In this document: one piece after another, positions 15,552-23,908 of the stretch | How positions within the stretch are numbered: the first letter of the stretch is position 1 | Layout: the number at the start of each line of letters is the position of its first letter | Source: JAVWMQ01 sp036646055 | GTDB lineage: Bacteria > Bacillota > Clostridia > Peptostreptococcales > Anaerovoracaceae | Direction of reading: 5' to 3' | NCBI GenBank assembly: GCA_036646055.1 | Contig: JAVXMY010000006.1 | Location: 1-64,000, forward strand | Length of the DNA: 64,000 bases | Program-made: the position numbers and the translations under genes | Notes under the pieces: generated by a model | What the model was told of the DNA's origin: nothing | The model's database searches: none | What the model saw: only the letters and a program-made list of their open reading frames with translations

Positions 15552-16757
15552 GTGTTAAAGGGAAAGACAGTATTGCTAGGGGTAAGCGGTAGTATTGCTG
15601 CATATAAAGCAGCGCAGTTGACAAGTTTATTAAAAAAACAAGAGGCAGATGTCCATGTTTTAATGACTAAAAATGGAACTGAATTTATTACACCTCTTAC
15701 ATTTGAAACATTAACAGGGAATAAGTGTCATGTAGATACTTTTGATAGAAATTTTAAGTTTGATGTTGAACACATCGAACTTGCTAAAAAAGCAGATCTT
15801 ATAATCGTTGCTCCGGCAACTGCAAATGTTATTGGGAAATTCGCTTATGGAATTGCAGATGATATGTTAACAACAACTGTCTTGGCATCTAAAGCGCCTA
15901 AAATCATAGCACCAACTATGAATACAAACATGTATGAAAATCCTATTACACAAGAGAACATCAACAAACTAGAATCCCTTGGCATTAAGGTAATTGAACC
16001 AGCAAGTGGACTGCTAGCGTGTAAAGATATTGGTAAGGGCAAAATGCCTGAGCCAGAACTTTTGCTAGAATATATTATGATGGAAATTGCAAGGGAAAAG
16101 GATTTATTAGGTAAGAGGGTGTTGATAACAGCCGGCGCCACTATGGAGGCTATTGATCCTGTAAGGTATATAACTAATCACTCTACAGGCAAAATGGGAA
16201 TTGCAATTGCCAAAGAATGTGCATACAGAGGAGCTAATGTTACATTGGTAGCAGCAAGTGTGTCTGAAGAAATTCCAAAATTGATAAATACTATTAGGGT
16301 CAGATCAGCAGAAGAAATGTATGATGAAGTAGATAGGATTGTTGATAGTGTGGATTTTGTCTTTAAGGCAGCGGCTGTGGCGGATTATACACCTAAAGAA
16401 GTTTACCAAGGCAAAGTTAAGAAAAAGGATGAGGATTTATCAATTCCATTAAAAAGGACTAAAGACATTCTAAAAGAAATGGGATATCGTAAAAATGAGA
16501 AGCAAGTGTTTTGTGGCTTTAGTATGGAGACAGAAAACCTTATACTAAACTCATCAAAGAAGCTTGAAAGTAAAAATGCAGACATAATCGTTGCTAATTG
16601 CTTGCGTGATAAGGGGGCAGGGTTTGGAACAGATACAAACTTAGTTACGTTTATTACAAAAGAAGGTAGAGAGGCGCTTGAGTTGATGCACAAACAACAA
16701 GTGGCAGCAGCACTAGTAGACAAGTGTATTGAAATAGCTAAAGATAAAAATTATTAA
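15552..16757 (+). CDS. coaBC: bifunctional CoaBC (phosphopantothenoylcysteine synthetase/decarboxylase)
   Basis: A 401-residue bifunctional enzyme of coenzyme A synthesis. The N-terminal flavoprotein (CoaC, about 1-180) begins GKTVLLGVSGSIAAYKAAQL, with PTMNTNMYENP and the active-site cysteine region ASGLLACKDIGKGKMPEP. The C-terminal ligase (CoaB) has TAGATMEAIDPVRYITNHST. It joins cysteine to phosphopantothenate and decarboxylates the product. I chose GTG 15552 because AAGGAGAAG precedes it and the protein then starts at the usual CoaC N-terminus; the longer in-frame extension to 15486 lacks a ribosome site. Pantothenate uptake is encoded separately at 35.9 kb. Confidence 0.93.
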   Translation: MLKGKTVLLGVSGSIAAYKAAQLTSLLKKQEADVHVLMTKNGTEFITPLTFETLTGNKCHVDTFDRNFKFDVEHIELAKKADLIIVAPATANVIGKFAYGIADDMLTTTVLASKAPKIIAPTMNTNMYENPITQENINKLESLGIKVIEPASGLLACKDIGKGKMPEPELLLEYIMMEIAREKDLLGKRVLITAGATMEAIDPVRYITNHSTGKMGIAIAKECAYRGANVTLVAASVSEEIPKLINTIRVRSAEEMYDEVDRIVDSVDFVFKAAAVADYTPKEVYQGKVKKKDEDLSIPLKRTKDILKEMGYRKNEKQVFCGFSMETENLILNSSKKLESKNADIIVANCLRDKGAGFGTDTNLVTFITKEGREALELMHKQQVAAALVDKCIEIAKDKNY

Positions 16758-16769
16758 CATTATAAAAAA

Positions 16770-16800
16770 ACAAACTATAGATATAATCTATAGTTTGTTT
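16770..16800. terminator. bidirectional terminator, coaBC and amidase
   Basis: CAAACTATAGAT (16771-16782), a 3-nt loop and ATCTATAGTTTG (16786-16797), flanked by A on the left and T on the right. The minus-strand amidase stop codon lies within the stem. Confidence 0.85.
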
Positions 16801-17558
16801 TCGTTTGTGTTGTAGTATCTATTTAGATATTTTTCTAGTCCTTTGGTTATTCCGGTAGAAATTTTGTTTCTATAAGTTTCGCTGTTCATTTTTTTTGCTT
16901 CTTTATAATTACTAAAGAATCCCATTTCTATTAGGGCAACAGGTATTTTGCTAAAGTTTTGAGTTGTTAAGTCGTTTCTAGCACTTACTTTACGTTTGGC
17001 AAAGCCTGTTTCTTTGCACTGGCTATCTAGTAGATATTTTGCAAGAACCTTGCTTCTAGCTGCATCACCTTTACTATATACACTATTTGGAGTAGGTTTA
17101 TATATTGTTGATACTCCATGAGCAGTTTTGCCGTAGGAGTCGCAGTGAAGTCTGATGCAAACTTTGGCTCCGCTATTATTAATTATTTTTGCTCTTTGTT
17201 GGTTGCTTATATTAACTTTATCTTTGTTTCTTGTTAATACTACATTGTATCCTTTGGCTTCAAGTTGTTTTTTTAGTTTCTTGGCAATTATCAATGTGTA
17301 TTTATATTCTGGCATTTTGTTATATACAGAAGTACACCCACCTGTAACCTTATATTTTGAACCTATTTTTTTGTTATCAGGATCAATTCTTTCTTTGCTA
17401 AGATCGGCCTTTTGTTGGTGTCCTGGATCAATGGCAATAGTAATTTTAGAAGGTGGCAGGTTTGCTCCATTGGCCGGAACAGCATTTACTAATGTAAAGG
17501 AAATACAAACAGTAACTATACATATTAAGGCGATAGCTTCTTTAAATAATTTCTTCAT
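16788..17558 (-). CDS. N-acetylmuramoyl-L-alanine amidase, Amidase_3 family
   Basis: A secreted 256-residue zinc amidase cleaving the lactyl-L-alanine bond of peptidoglycan. A signal peptide (ALICIVTVCISFTLVNA) is followed by the catalytic domain. Visible metal and catalytic motifs are IAIDPGHQ (zinc His), MPEYKYTLIIAKKL (zinc Glu region), IRLHCD (zinc His) and VALIEMGFFSN (catalytic Glu). No binding repeats follow, so the enzyme is a bare catalytic domain of the CwlD/AmiC type. It is transcribed divergently from the sigma-54 regulator gene. Confidence 0.87.
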   Translation of the reverse strand: MKKLFKEAIALICIVTVCISFTLVNAVPANGANLPPSKITIAIDPGHQQKADLSKERIDPDNKKIGSKYKVTGGCTSVYNKMPEYKYTLIIAKKLKKQLEAKGYNVVLTRNKDKVNISNQQRAKIINNSGAKVCIRLHCDSYGKTAHGVSTIYKPTPNSVYSKGDAARSKVLAKYLLDSQCKETGFAKRKVSARNDLTTQNFSKIPVALIEMGFFSNYKEAKKMNSETYRNKISTGITKGLEKYLNRYYNTNENKL

Positions 17559-17595
17559 ATAATTCTCCCTTGTGTTATGGTTTTTCTATTAATTC

Positions 17596-17615
17596 ATTAT
17601 ACATTATTGTATAAT
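17596..17615. promoter_or_regulatory. back-to-back -10 elements for divergent genes
   Basis: TATAAT on the minus strand (17601-17596) faces the amidase gene. TATAAT on the plus strand (17610-17615) faces the sigma-54 activator gene. The two hexamers are only 8 bp apart, so the promoters overlap. Their -35 regions are weak. Confidence 0.5.
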
Positions 17616-17674
17616 AGTTATAAAGAAATTTAAACTAAAATTTAGGAAATATTAAAATACTAGAGGAGTTAGTA

Positions 17675-19078
17675 ATGGGAAAAATTAGTGAATTACCAGT
17701 GAATTATTTGGAGCGAGTTTTAAATCAAGTTGGTATATTTGCTTGCTTAGATAAAGATGGTAAATATATTTTTGTAAATGACAGGTGGGTTAAAGATACT
17801 GGCATACCTGCAGAGTTCGCCATAGGGAAACATTGTTCTGAGGTTATTCTAGGCTCTAAGGGAGAAGTGGCAATTAGTACAGGACGAAATGTAGGCGGAG
17901 ATATGCATTTAGCAACTTTTGATGGTAGACGGCTACCGGGTATTATTACATATACTCCTATTTTTGAACATGGCCAAGTTATTGGTGTTTGTATTACATC
18001 TACATTTTTTTCTCAAAGTGATGCTAAGAAGTTTATGAATAGAATAGGCAATATTAGCGATGAATTTGATTTTATTAAGAGCGGTATGAATAATAATTTT
18101 GGGGCTAAATATACTATAGATGATATTATTGGTAATAGCAGTGCCATTGTTAAACTTAAACAGGATATATATAATGCTAGTATGACTAATTCAAGTGTTA
18201 TGATTGATGGTGAAACAGGAACGGGTAAGGAACTTGTAGCTCATGCAATTCATGATTTATCCCTTAGACATATTTTTCCTTTTGTAAAAGTAAACTGTTC
18301 TGCTATACCAGACAATTTAATGGAGTCTGAATTCTTTGGATATGAAGAGGGATCATTTACTGGAGGAATTAAAGGTGGCAAAGCCGGTAAATTTGAGAAA
18401 GCTCATTTAGGTACAATGTTCCTAGATGAAATTAATCAGTTGGATATTAAAATGCAACCTAAAATTCTTCGTGTACTTCAAGAAAAAGAAATCGAAAGAA
18501 TTGGGGGCGCAGAAAGTTACCCTATTGATGTTAGAATTATTTCTGCTACTAATAGAAATATAAGTAAAATGATAGAAGATGGGGATTTTAGAAATGACCT
18601 GTTTTATAGATTAAATGTATTACATATTAGAATACCACCTTTGAGAGAAAGAAGAGAAGATATTCCAATATTGGCTGAGTACTTTGTTGAAGAACTTAAC
18701 AAAGAGATGGGCATGGGAATTGAAGGTATCTCTGATGATGCTTTAGAAAAATTAATTATGTACAATTGGCCGGGTAATGTTAGAGAGCTTAAGAATATTA
18801 TTGAAAGAGCTATGAATGGGGCCAAGAGTAATATGCTTGAAATAGAAGATATGGATTTATATAAATACGAGTATAAACCTATTGAAGAAGAGAAGCCTAA
18901 TTCTAAGTCGGTTTTGAGAACTCATAAACAATCTTCAAGAATTAAGGGCTGTGATGAAAAACAGTACATAGAAGAGTTGCTTCACAAGTTGGGGTATAAC
19001 AAAACTAGAGTTGCTGAAGAAATGAATATTTCAAGAACAATGTTGTACAAAAAAATGCACAAATATAACATGATCTAA
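17675..19078 (+). CDS. sigma-54-dependent transcriptional activator (PAS-AAA+-Fis)
   Basis: A 467-residue enhancer-binding protein. An N-terminal PAS-like sensor (about 10-120) precedes the AAA+ domain (about 145-380) with Walker A GETGTGKE, the sigma-54 contact loop EEGSFTGG (a variant of GAFTGA), Walker B GTMFLDEI and the R-finger segment NDLFYRLNVL. The C-terminus is a Fis-type helix-turn-helix (NKTRVAEEMNISRTMLYKKM). It probably senses a small molecule and opens sigma-54 promoters. The adjacent -24/-12 promoter at 19331 and repeats at 19079-19173 point to the acyl-CoA dehydrogenase operon as its target. Confidence 0.9.
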   Translation: MGKISELPVNYLERVLNQVGIFACLDKDGKYIFVNDRWVKDTGIPAEFAIGKHCSEVILGSKGEVAISTGRNVGGDMHLATFDGRRLPGIITYTPIFEHGQVIGVCITSTFFSQSDAKKFMNRIGNISDEFDFIKSGMNNNFGAKYTIDDIIGNSSAIVKLKQDIYNASMTNSSVMIDGETGTGKELVAHAIHDLSLRHIFPFVKVNCSAIPDNLMESEFFGYEEGSFTGGIKGGKAGKFEKAHLGTMFLDEINQLDIKMQPKILRVLQEKEIERIGGAESYPIDVRIISATNRNISKMIEDGDFRNDLFYRLNVLHIRIPPLRERREDIPILAEYFVEELNKEMGMGIEGISDDALEKLIMYNWPGNVRELKNIIERAMNGAKSNMLEIEDMDLYKYEYKPIEEEKPNSKSVLRTHKQSSRIKGCDEKQYIEELLHKLGYNKTRVAEEMNISRTMLYKKMHKYNMI

Positions 19079-19173
19079 GTGTAAACCAAAGTGCAAACTA
19101 AACTGTAAACCAAAGTGTAAACTGTAAACCTATTTTGGTTTACAGTTTGTTTTTTAACAAGTTGTAAACCAAA
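19079..19173 (+). repeat. cluster of TGTAAACC sites, candidate upstream activator sequence
   Basis: GTGTAAACCAAAGTGCAAAC (19079-19098) and CTGTAAACCAAAGTGTAAAC (19103-19122) are near-identical and 24 bp apart. Further copies are CTGTAAACC (19122-19130), its inverse GGTTTACAG (19137-19145) and TTGTAAACCAAA (19162-19173). They lie 160-250 bp upstream of the -24/-12 promoter, the normal distance for enhancer sites of the activator encoded just before. Confidence 0.65.
19119..19155 (+). terminator. terminator of the sigma-54 activator gene
   Basis: AAACTGTAAACC (19119-19130), TATTTT loop and GGTTTACAGTTT (19137-19148), then GTTTTTT. The stem is built from two of the repeated sites, so the same DNA may serve as terminator and as activator-binding palindrome. 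Confidence 0.75.
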
Positions 19174-19330
19174 TTTCAAAATATTTAAGCTTATATACTT
19201 TCTTGAAAGAGGGAAAATAGAATTATTTATAAAACAACCTATATATCAAAAGACTGCAATGAGTGGGTTTTGCCCTACAAAACAGATGATGACTATAATT
19301 TAAATAATTTATTTGTTTTTTTAACAATCT

Positions 19331-19347
19331 TTGGCATAGTTATTGCT
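19331..19347 (+). promoter_or_regulatory. sigma-54 (-24/-12) promoter
   Basis: TTGGCATAGTTATTGCT matches YTGGCAC-N5-TTGCW at all core positions except C to T after TGGCA. The GG and GC dinucleotides have the required 10-nt gap. It sits 78-94 bp before the first acyl-CoA dehydrogenase ATG at 19425 and downstream of a sigma-54 activator gene. The remaining 19174-19400 sequence holds no convincing gene. Confidence 0.75.
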
Positions 19348-19424
19348 TTATATATTGGTATTAAAGGCATTATCAATGCTAGTATATTATTTTATTATTC
19401 ATGAAAGTGAGGCATAGTATAGAA

Positions 19425-20564
19425 ATGTTTGATTACAATACTGAACAATTAGAAGTAAGAGACAAGGTTCGCAAATTTGCGGAAGAGTACATTTATCCTA
19501 ACCAGAAGGTTATTGATGAGGGTAATGTGCCACAGGAAATCGTTGATGCATGGTATAAGACAGGGCTTTTCTGTTTAGTGGCGCCTAAGGCTGTTGGCGG
19601 AATAGAAATGTGCACAAGAAGTTGTGCTGTTGTACTTGAGGAATTAGGATATGCTGATATTGGATTAGCAACTGCATTTGGGGCTAATAATTTAGGTTCG
19701 TATCCTTTACTAATTGCAGGTACTTTAGAACAGCAGAAACAACATTTTAATCCTATTTTGGCAGGGCATTATGGCAGTTTTGCTTTAACAGAGCAAGGGG
19801 CTGGTTCTGACGCAGGGGCTGTGGCAACTGTAGCTAAAAAGGTTGGAGACGAATATATATTAAACGGTAGCAAATGCTACATTACACAGGGTGGATTTGC
19901 TGTAGATGATGATTCATCTTTAGTAGTTTTTGCTTCAACAGACAGTAGCAAGGGAAGCAAAGGGTTAACTGCTTTTTTAGTTAAGGGAGGTACTCCTGGA
20001 TTATCTGTTGGTAAGATAGAAGATAAAATGGGAATCAGAGGTTCTCAGACTGTAGAATTAGTTCTAGAAGATGTTGTTTTACATGAATCAGCTAGGTTAG
20101 GTGCTGAAGGTGATGGAATGAAAATTGCTATGAAGACACTTGACTCTGGTAGACTTATGGTTGCAGCACAGGGTGTTGGCGGAGGAAGAGCGGCTTTAGA
20201 TGAAGCTATTAAATACATTAAGGAAAGAAGTGATGGTGGTAAGCCTCTTGTTAGAAATCAGATAGTTGCATTTAAAATTGCAGATATGGCAGCTCAAGTT
20301 GATGCAGCAAGATTAATGGTTGACTATGGTGCAAGGCTTAAGGATAACAAAGAGCCTTATTCTGTTCATTCAGCTAAGACTAAATTATTATGTACAGACA
20401 TGGCTATGGCAAATGCTGAAGAAGCAATGCAAATTATGGGATCATACGGTTATTCAAAGGATTCAAGAATTGAAAAAATTTGGAGAGACTGCAGAATACT
20501 TTCAATTTACGAAGGTACAAACCAAATTCAAAGATTAGTTGCATCGGGTGCATATTTAAGATAG
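19425..20564 (+). CDS. acyl-CoA dehydrogenase
   Basis: A 379-residue FAD enzyme that oxidises or reduces the alpha-beta bond of acyl-CoA. It has an N-terminal helical domain (MFDYNTEQLEVRDKVRKFAE), the FAD/substrate motif FALTEQGAGSDAG (about 120-133) and the C-terminal signature RILSIYEGTNQIQR containing the catalytic glutamate. I prefer ATG 19425, which begins like other family members and gives the same length as the neighbouring paralog; an ATG at 19401 is also possible. It is the first gene after the sigma-54 promoter. The natural substrate is not evident. Confidence 0.88.
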   Translation: MFDYNTEQLEVRDKVRKFAEEYIYPNQKVIDEGNVPQEIVDAWYKTGLFCLVAPKAVGGIEMCTRSCAVVLEELGYADIGLATAFGANNLGSYPLLIAGTLEQQKQHFNPILAGHYGSFALTEQGAGSDAGAVATVAKKVGDEYILNGSKCYITQGGFAVDDDSSLVVFASTDSSKGSKGLTAFLVKGGTPGLSVGKIEDKMGIRGSQTVELVLEDVVLHESARLGAEGDGMKIAMKTLDSGRLMVAAQGVGGGRAALDEAIKYIKERSDGGKPLVRNQIVAFKIADMAAQVDAARLMVDYGARLKDNKEPYSVHSAKTKLLCTDMAMANAEEAMQIMGSYGYSKDSRIEKIWRDCRILSIYEGTNQIQRLVASGAYLR

Positions 20565-20585
20565 TAATAATGGAGGTATGAATAA

Positions 20586-21725
20586 ATGAACTTTGAAGTT
20601 TCCAAAATGGAAAAATTATTAAGAGCAAGCACAAAAGAATTTACAGAAAAGTATATTTCAGATATTTCTTTTGATTTAGATAAAACAGGTGAATATCCAG
20701 AAAATGTTATTAATGAAATGGGTAAAACAGATTATTTAGGTATTATAATTCCTAAAGAATATGGCGGATTAGGGTTAGATGCTGTTAGCTTAGCCATAGT
20801 TGCTGAAGAAATTGGATACAAATGCGCATCAATAGGAGCAATACTAATTTCACATTTAGCACTGTCTGCAAATGCAATTATTGAATATGGCAGCAATACA
20901 GTTAAGGAGAAGTATTTACCTAAATTAACAACTGGTGAATATATTGGTGGTTATGCATATTCAGAAGTTGGTGCTGGCGTTGGAAGTGGCCCAGATAGAC
21001 TAGTTATTAAAAAAGAAGGAAATAACTATGTATTAAATGGCAAAAAATTCGCAGCGGCTAATGGTGGCGTTGCTGGAGTTTATGTGGTATATGGTATTAT
21101 TGATGAAGAGTTAGGTGCCAAAAGTCTTACTGCAGTAGTTGTTGATGCTAAAGCTAATGGGCTGACAGTAGAAGCTAATGTAGATAAAATGGGAGTTCGC
21201 TCATACAAAACTGCTACTTTGGCATTTGATAATGTTAAGGTTCCATTAGATAACTTACTTGGAGAAGAAGGTAAGGGTAAGGCCGTAGCAACTGATGTTA
21301 AGGCTTTAGGAGATATTATTTCTGGAGCAGTAGCAGTAGGTATTGCCAAGGATGCAATAGATGCCTCAGTAGCCCATACAAATACAAGAGTGCAGTTTGG
21401 TAACCCTATTGGACGTATCCAGGCTGTAACTAAAATGTTAGCTGATATGGATGCTAGAAGGTATGCTATTGAAGCTGTTAGTTATAGAGCAGCAGTAACA
21501 CATGCTAATGGAGGCGATTATATTTATGAAGCTGCATTACTAAAAGATTTTGCTATTAAACCTTGTTTTGAAATTGTAACAAATGCAGTACAGATTCATG
21601 GAGGAACAGGATATAGTAGAGAAGCGCATATTGAAAGATTGTTTAGAGATATGAAGGCCTTCTTCATTATTGAGGAAATGGCAGAGATGCCAGAACTAAT
21701 TATTTCAAAGGCGTTAAATAAATAA
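20586..21725 (+). CDS. second acyl-CoA dehydrogenase family protein
   Basis: A 379-residue paralog, 21 bp after the first. It has the family core (IIPKEYGGLGLDAVSLA, YSEVGAGVGSGPD, QIHGGTGYSREAHIERLFRD). The C-terminal signature is altered: where the first enzyme has YEGTNQIQR, this one has IIEEMAEMPEL. A glutamate is kept at about the catalytic position but the GTNxIQR FAD/subunit contact is lost. Two dissimilar dehydrogenases side by side may form a heteromeric enzyme or act on successive intermediates. Ribosome site GGAGG. Function beyond family is unknown. Confidence 0.8.
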   Translation: MNFEVSKMEKLLRASTKEFTEKYISDISFDLDKTGEYPENVINEMGKTDYLGIIIPKEYGGLGLDAVSLAIVAEEIGYKCASIGAILISHLALSANAIIEYGSNTVKEKYLPKLTTGEYIGGYAYSEVGAGVGSGPDRLVIKKEGNNYVLNGKKFAAANGGVAGVYVVYGIIDEELGAKSLTAVVVDAKANGLTVEANVDKMGVRSYKTATLAFDNVKVPLDNLLGEEGKGKAVATDVKALGDIISGAVAVGIAKDAIDASVAHTNTRVQFGNPIGRIQAVTKMLADMDARRYAIEAVSYRAAVTHANGGDYIYEAALLKDFAIKPCFEIVTNAVQIHGGTGYSREAHIERLFRDMKAFFIIEEMAEMPELIISKALNK

Positions 21726-21759
21726 TTATTTATTATTTTCCTTCAATATGATAATATTG

Positions 21760-21785
21760 ACGGTGCTGCCCTTTGGTAGCACCGT
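21760..21785 (+). other. intergenic hairpin without U-tract
   Basis: ACGGTGCT (21760-21767) pairs perfectly with AGCACCGT (21778-21785). No T-run follows, so it is more likely an mRNA-processing or stabilising hairpin between the dehydrogenase and transporter genes than a strong terminator. Confidence 0.5.
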
Positions 21786-21834
21786 TGAATAAATTAAAAA
21801 AGAAATCAAAAAAAGAGTCAAGAGGAGTTATATT

Positions 21835-23055
21835 ATGGATTTAAAAAAAAGAAGATGGTTTGTTTTAGGAGCCAGTTTAATTATTAACCTGTGCATTGGT
21901 TCGGGATATGCGTGGAGTGTATTTGCTGGACCATTAGTTGAAGAATTTGGATGGACAGCTGCTGCTACAGCATTAACATTTACAATTGCAAACGGAATTA
22001 GTCCGGTTACTATGATTACTGGTGGTAAAATTCAAGATAGGTTTGGGCCTAAATGGGTTATTTTAGTTGGTGGAGTAATGTTTGGTTTGGGTATTTTCTT
22101 ATCTGGACTATCAACTTCATTGGGATGGTTATACTTTAGTTATGGTATTGTAGCTGGATTTGGAATGGGACTTGTGTACAGTTGTACTATTGCTAATACT
22201 GTTAAATTTTTCCCAGACAAAAGAGGTTTGGTTGCTGGACTTGCAACAGCTGGGTATGGTGCTGGAGCAGTTGTATTTGCACCTATTGCTCAAAAGATTA
22301 TTGCTGCTAATGGAGTATTAGATACATTTAAAGTATTAGGAATTTTATTTGGTGTAATTATTATTATTGGATCTTTTTTCATTAAACCTGCGCCTGCAGG
22401 TTACAAACCTGAAGGGTGGGAACCACCAGCACCATCTGGCGGTGGAGCAGTAATAAGTGTTGATAAAAATTGGAAAGAAATGCTTACAACACCTATCTTC
22501 TATGTATTACTAGTTATATTAACTATTGGAGCAACAGCGGGACTTATGATTATTAGTCAGGCGTCACCTATTGCTCAGATTGTTGTTAAGACTACGCCTG
22601 CAACGGCTGCTGTAGTTGTAAGTGCTGTTGGAATTGCAAATATGTTAGGTAGAGTAGTATGGGGATTTGTCTCAGATAAGATTGGTAGATATAAGACTCT
22701 TCCAATTGTATATGTAATTTTAGCAGCTAGTATGTTCTTACTAACTACAGTTGGAGAAAACCAATTAATTATCTTCACACTATGTGTAATGTTAGTTGGG
22801 GCTTGTTTTGGAGGATTTATGGGAATATTCCCTGCATTAACAGCTGATAGTTTTGGTGCTAAAAACAATGGTATGAACTATGGATTTATGTTTGCAGGTT
22901 TTGCAATTGGTGGTTATATTGGACCTAGATTAGCAGCAAGTATGTCTGCTGGTGGTGTTTACACAACAGCTTTCTTAATCTCTGGTGTAATGTGCGTTAT
23001 AGGTATTTTCCTAGTATTTGTTGCAAACAAAATGAGGAAGAACCAAAGTGCTTAG
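21835..23055 (+). CDS. OFA-family MFS transporter
   Basis: A 406-residue, twelve-segment major facilitator protein. The N-terminus (GSGYAWSVFAGPLVEEFGW) and the loop after TM2 (GGKIQDRFGPK) match the oxalate:formate antiporter (OFA) family, which exchanges small carboxylates; DKIGRYKT is the second-half loop. Its place after two acyl-CoA dehydrogenases suggests it imports the carboxylic acid they process or exports the product. Ribosome site GAGGAG. Confidence 0.82.
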   Translation: MDLKKRRWFVLGASLIINLCIGSGYAWSVFAGPLVEEFGWTAAATALTFTIANGISPVTMITGGKIQDRFGPKWVILVGGVMFGLGIFLSGLSTSLGWLYFSYGIVAGFGMGLVYSCTIANTVKFFPDKRGLVAGLATAGYGAGAVVFAPIAQKIIAANGVLDTFKVLGILFGVIIIIGSFFIKPAPAGYKPEGWEPPAPSGGGAVISVDKNWKEMLTTPIFYVLLVILTIGATAGLMIISQASPIAQIVVKTTPATAAVVVSAVGIANMLGRVVWGFVSDKIGRYKTLPIVYVILAASMFLLTTVGENQLIIFTLCVMLVGACFGGFMGIFPALTADSFGAKNNGMNYGFMFAGFAIGGYIGPRLAASMSAGGVYTTAFLISGVMCVIGIFLVFVANKMRKNQSA

Positions 23056-23132
23056 GAGAATTCCAAGGTTAATAATTATAATATGTATATCATAGATTAT
23101 AAAATTAGTACTAATGAGGAGGAAAACATTTG

Positions 23133-23864
23133 ATGAAAATTGGTGTTTTACTTGCACCGGAAATAGAAGAAGACGGAATTGGCTATTATGATCGAAAGAT
23201 TTTTGAATTACTAAAGAATACTAATTTTGATGAAACAAATGAAGTAGTAGGAATTACTGTAGGCAAAAGTTCAGATGATGCTCCTATTTGTGAGGGACTA
23301 GCAAGAGGACTTGACCGAGGGGTTTTACTAGTTGATAACAATTACGAAAATTCAAATTGTTACTCTGTTTCTAATAGTATTGCTTCATACATTTCCAAAG
23401 TGGAGAAATTTGACTTAATTATTTGTGGATATAAGAGTCATAGTAGCGGTTCGTCTATGGTACCGGTGTTAATTTCTAACTGTCTAAATTATGTTACTGC
23501 TTTGGATGTTATTAGTATAGATGTAACTAATTATCCAAATATACTTTTCAAATCTAATCACCATGGTATAATAGAGACTATAAGAACAAAAGTACCTACA
23601 ATTATTTGTTGTGAAAATCATAAGGCTAACATTAATCCAGTAGGACTAAAAGACATAATGATGGCTTTTGATATGGAAGTTAAGAAGGTTCATTTAGATA
23701 CTTTTAACTCAGTGAAAACTGAAGAAAATAATTATCCTATAGGCAAGTTAATTGGAACTTTTAAAATTAATCAAAAGAGAAAAAATACTATATTTGACCA
23801 AGCTGGAATGAGAGAGTTCGGCAAGGAAATCAAGGAGCTTATTATTAAGACTGCAAGAAGTTGA
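23133..23864 (+). CDS. EtfB-like electron-transfer flavoprotein beta-subunit homolog
   Basis: A 243-residue protein with the ETF alpha/beta fold. MKIGVLLAPEIEEDG replaces the usual VCVKQVPD start; ICEGLARGLDRGVLLVD and DLIICGYKSHSSGSSMVP align with EtfB's ALAMGADRAILV and LILCGRQAIDGDTGQVGP, and the KVPTIIC...GLKDIMMAF segment matches the C-terminal part. The AMP-binding loop is degenerate. No EtfA gene is in the window, which is unusual because ETF works as an alpha/beta pair. It is probably the electron partner, or a regulatory relative, of the upstream dehydrogenases. TTG 23130 is an alternative start. Confidence 0.7.
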   Translation: MKIGVLLAPEIEEDGIGYYDRKIFELLKNTNFDETNEVVGITVGKSSDDAPICEGLARGLDRGVLLVDNNYENSNCYSVSNSIASYISKVEKFDLIICGYKSHSSGSSMVPVLISNCLNYVTALDVISIDVTNYPNILFKSNHHGIIETIRTKVPTIICCENHKANINPVGLKDIMMAFDMEVKKVHLDTFNSVKTEENNYPIGKLIGTFKINQKRKNTIFDQAGMREFGKEIKELIIKTARS

Positions 23865-23908
23865 ATATTTATTTTTAGGGTAGGTAGAGATATATTAGGA
23901 AGTGAAAC

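Noticed and set aside
19079..19173. TGTAAACC/GGTTTACA repeats as BirA biotin operators
   Set aside because: Half-sites resemble BirA boxes, but the spacing (6-nt gap or direct orientation) is wrong and no biotin gene follows.
19214..19404. Open frame with a hydrophobic segment ending in ATGA overlap with an ATG at 19401
   Set aside because: It has no usable start codon after the SD-like AAGAGGG, and it covers the sigma-54 promoter. Hydrophobic text is common in AT-rich non-coding frames.
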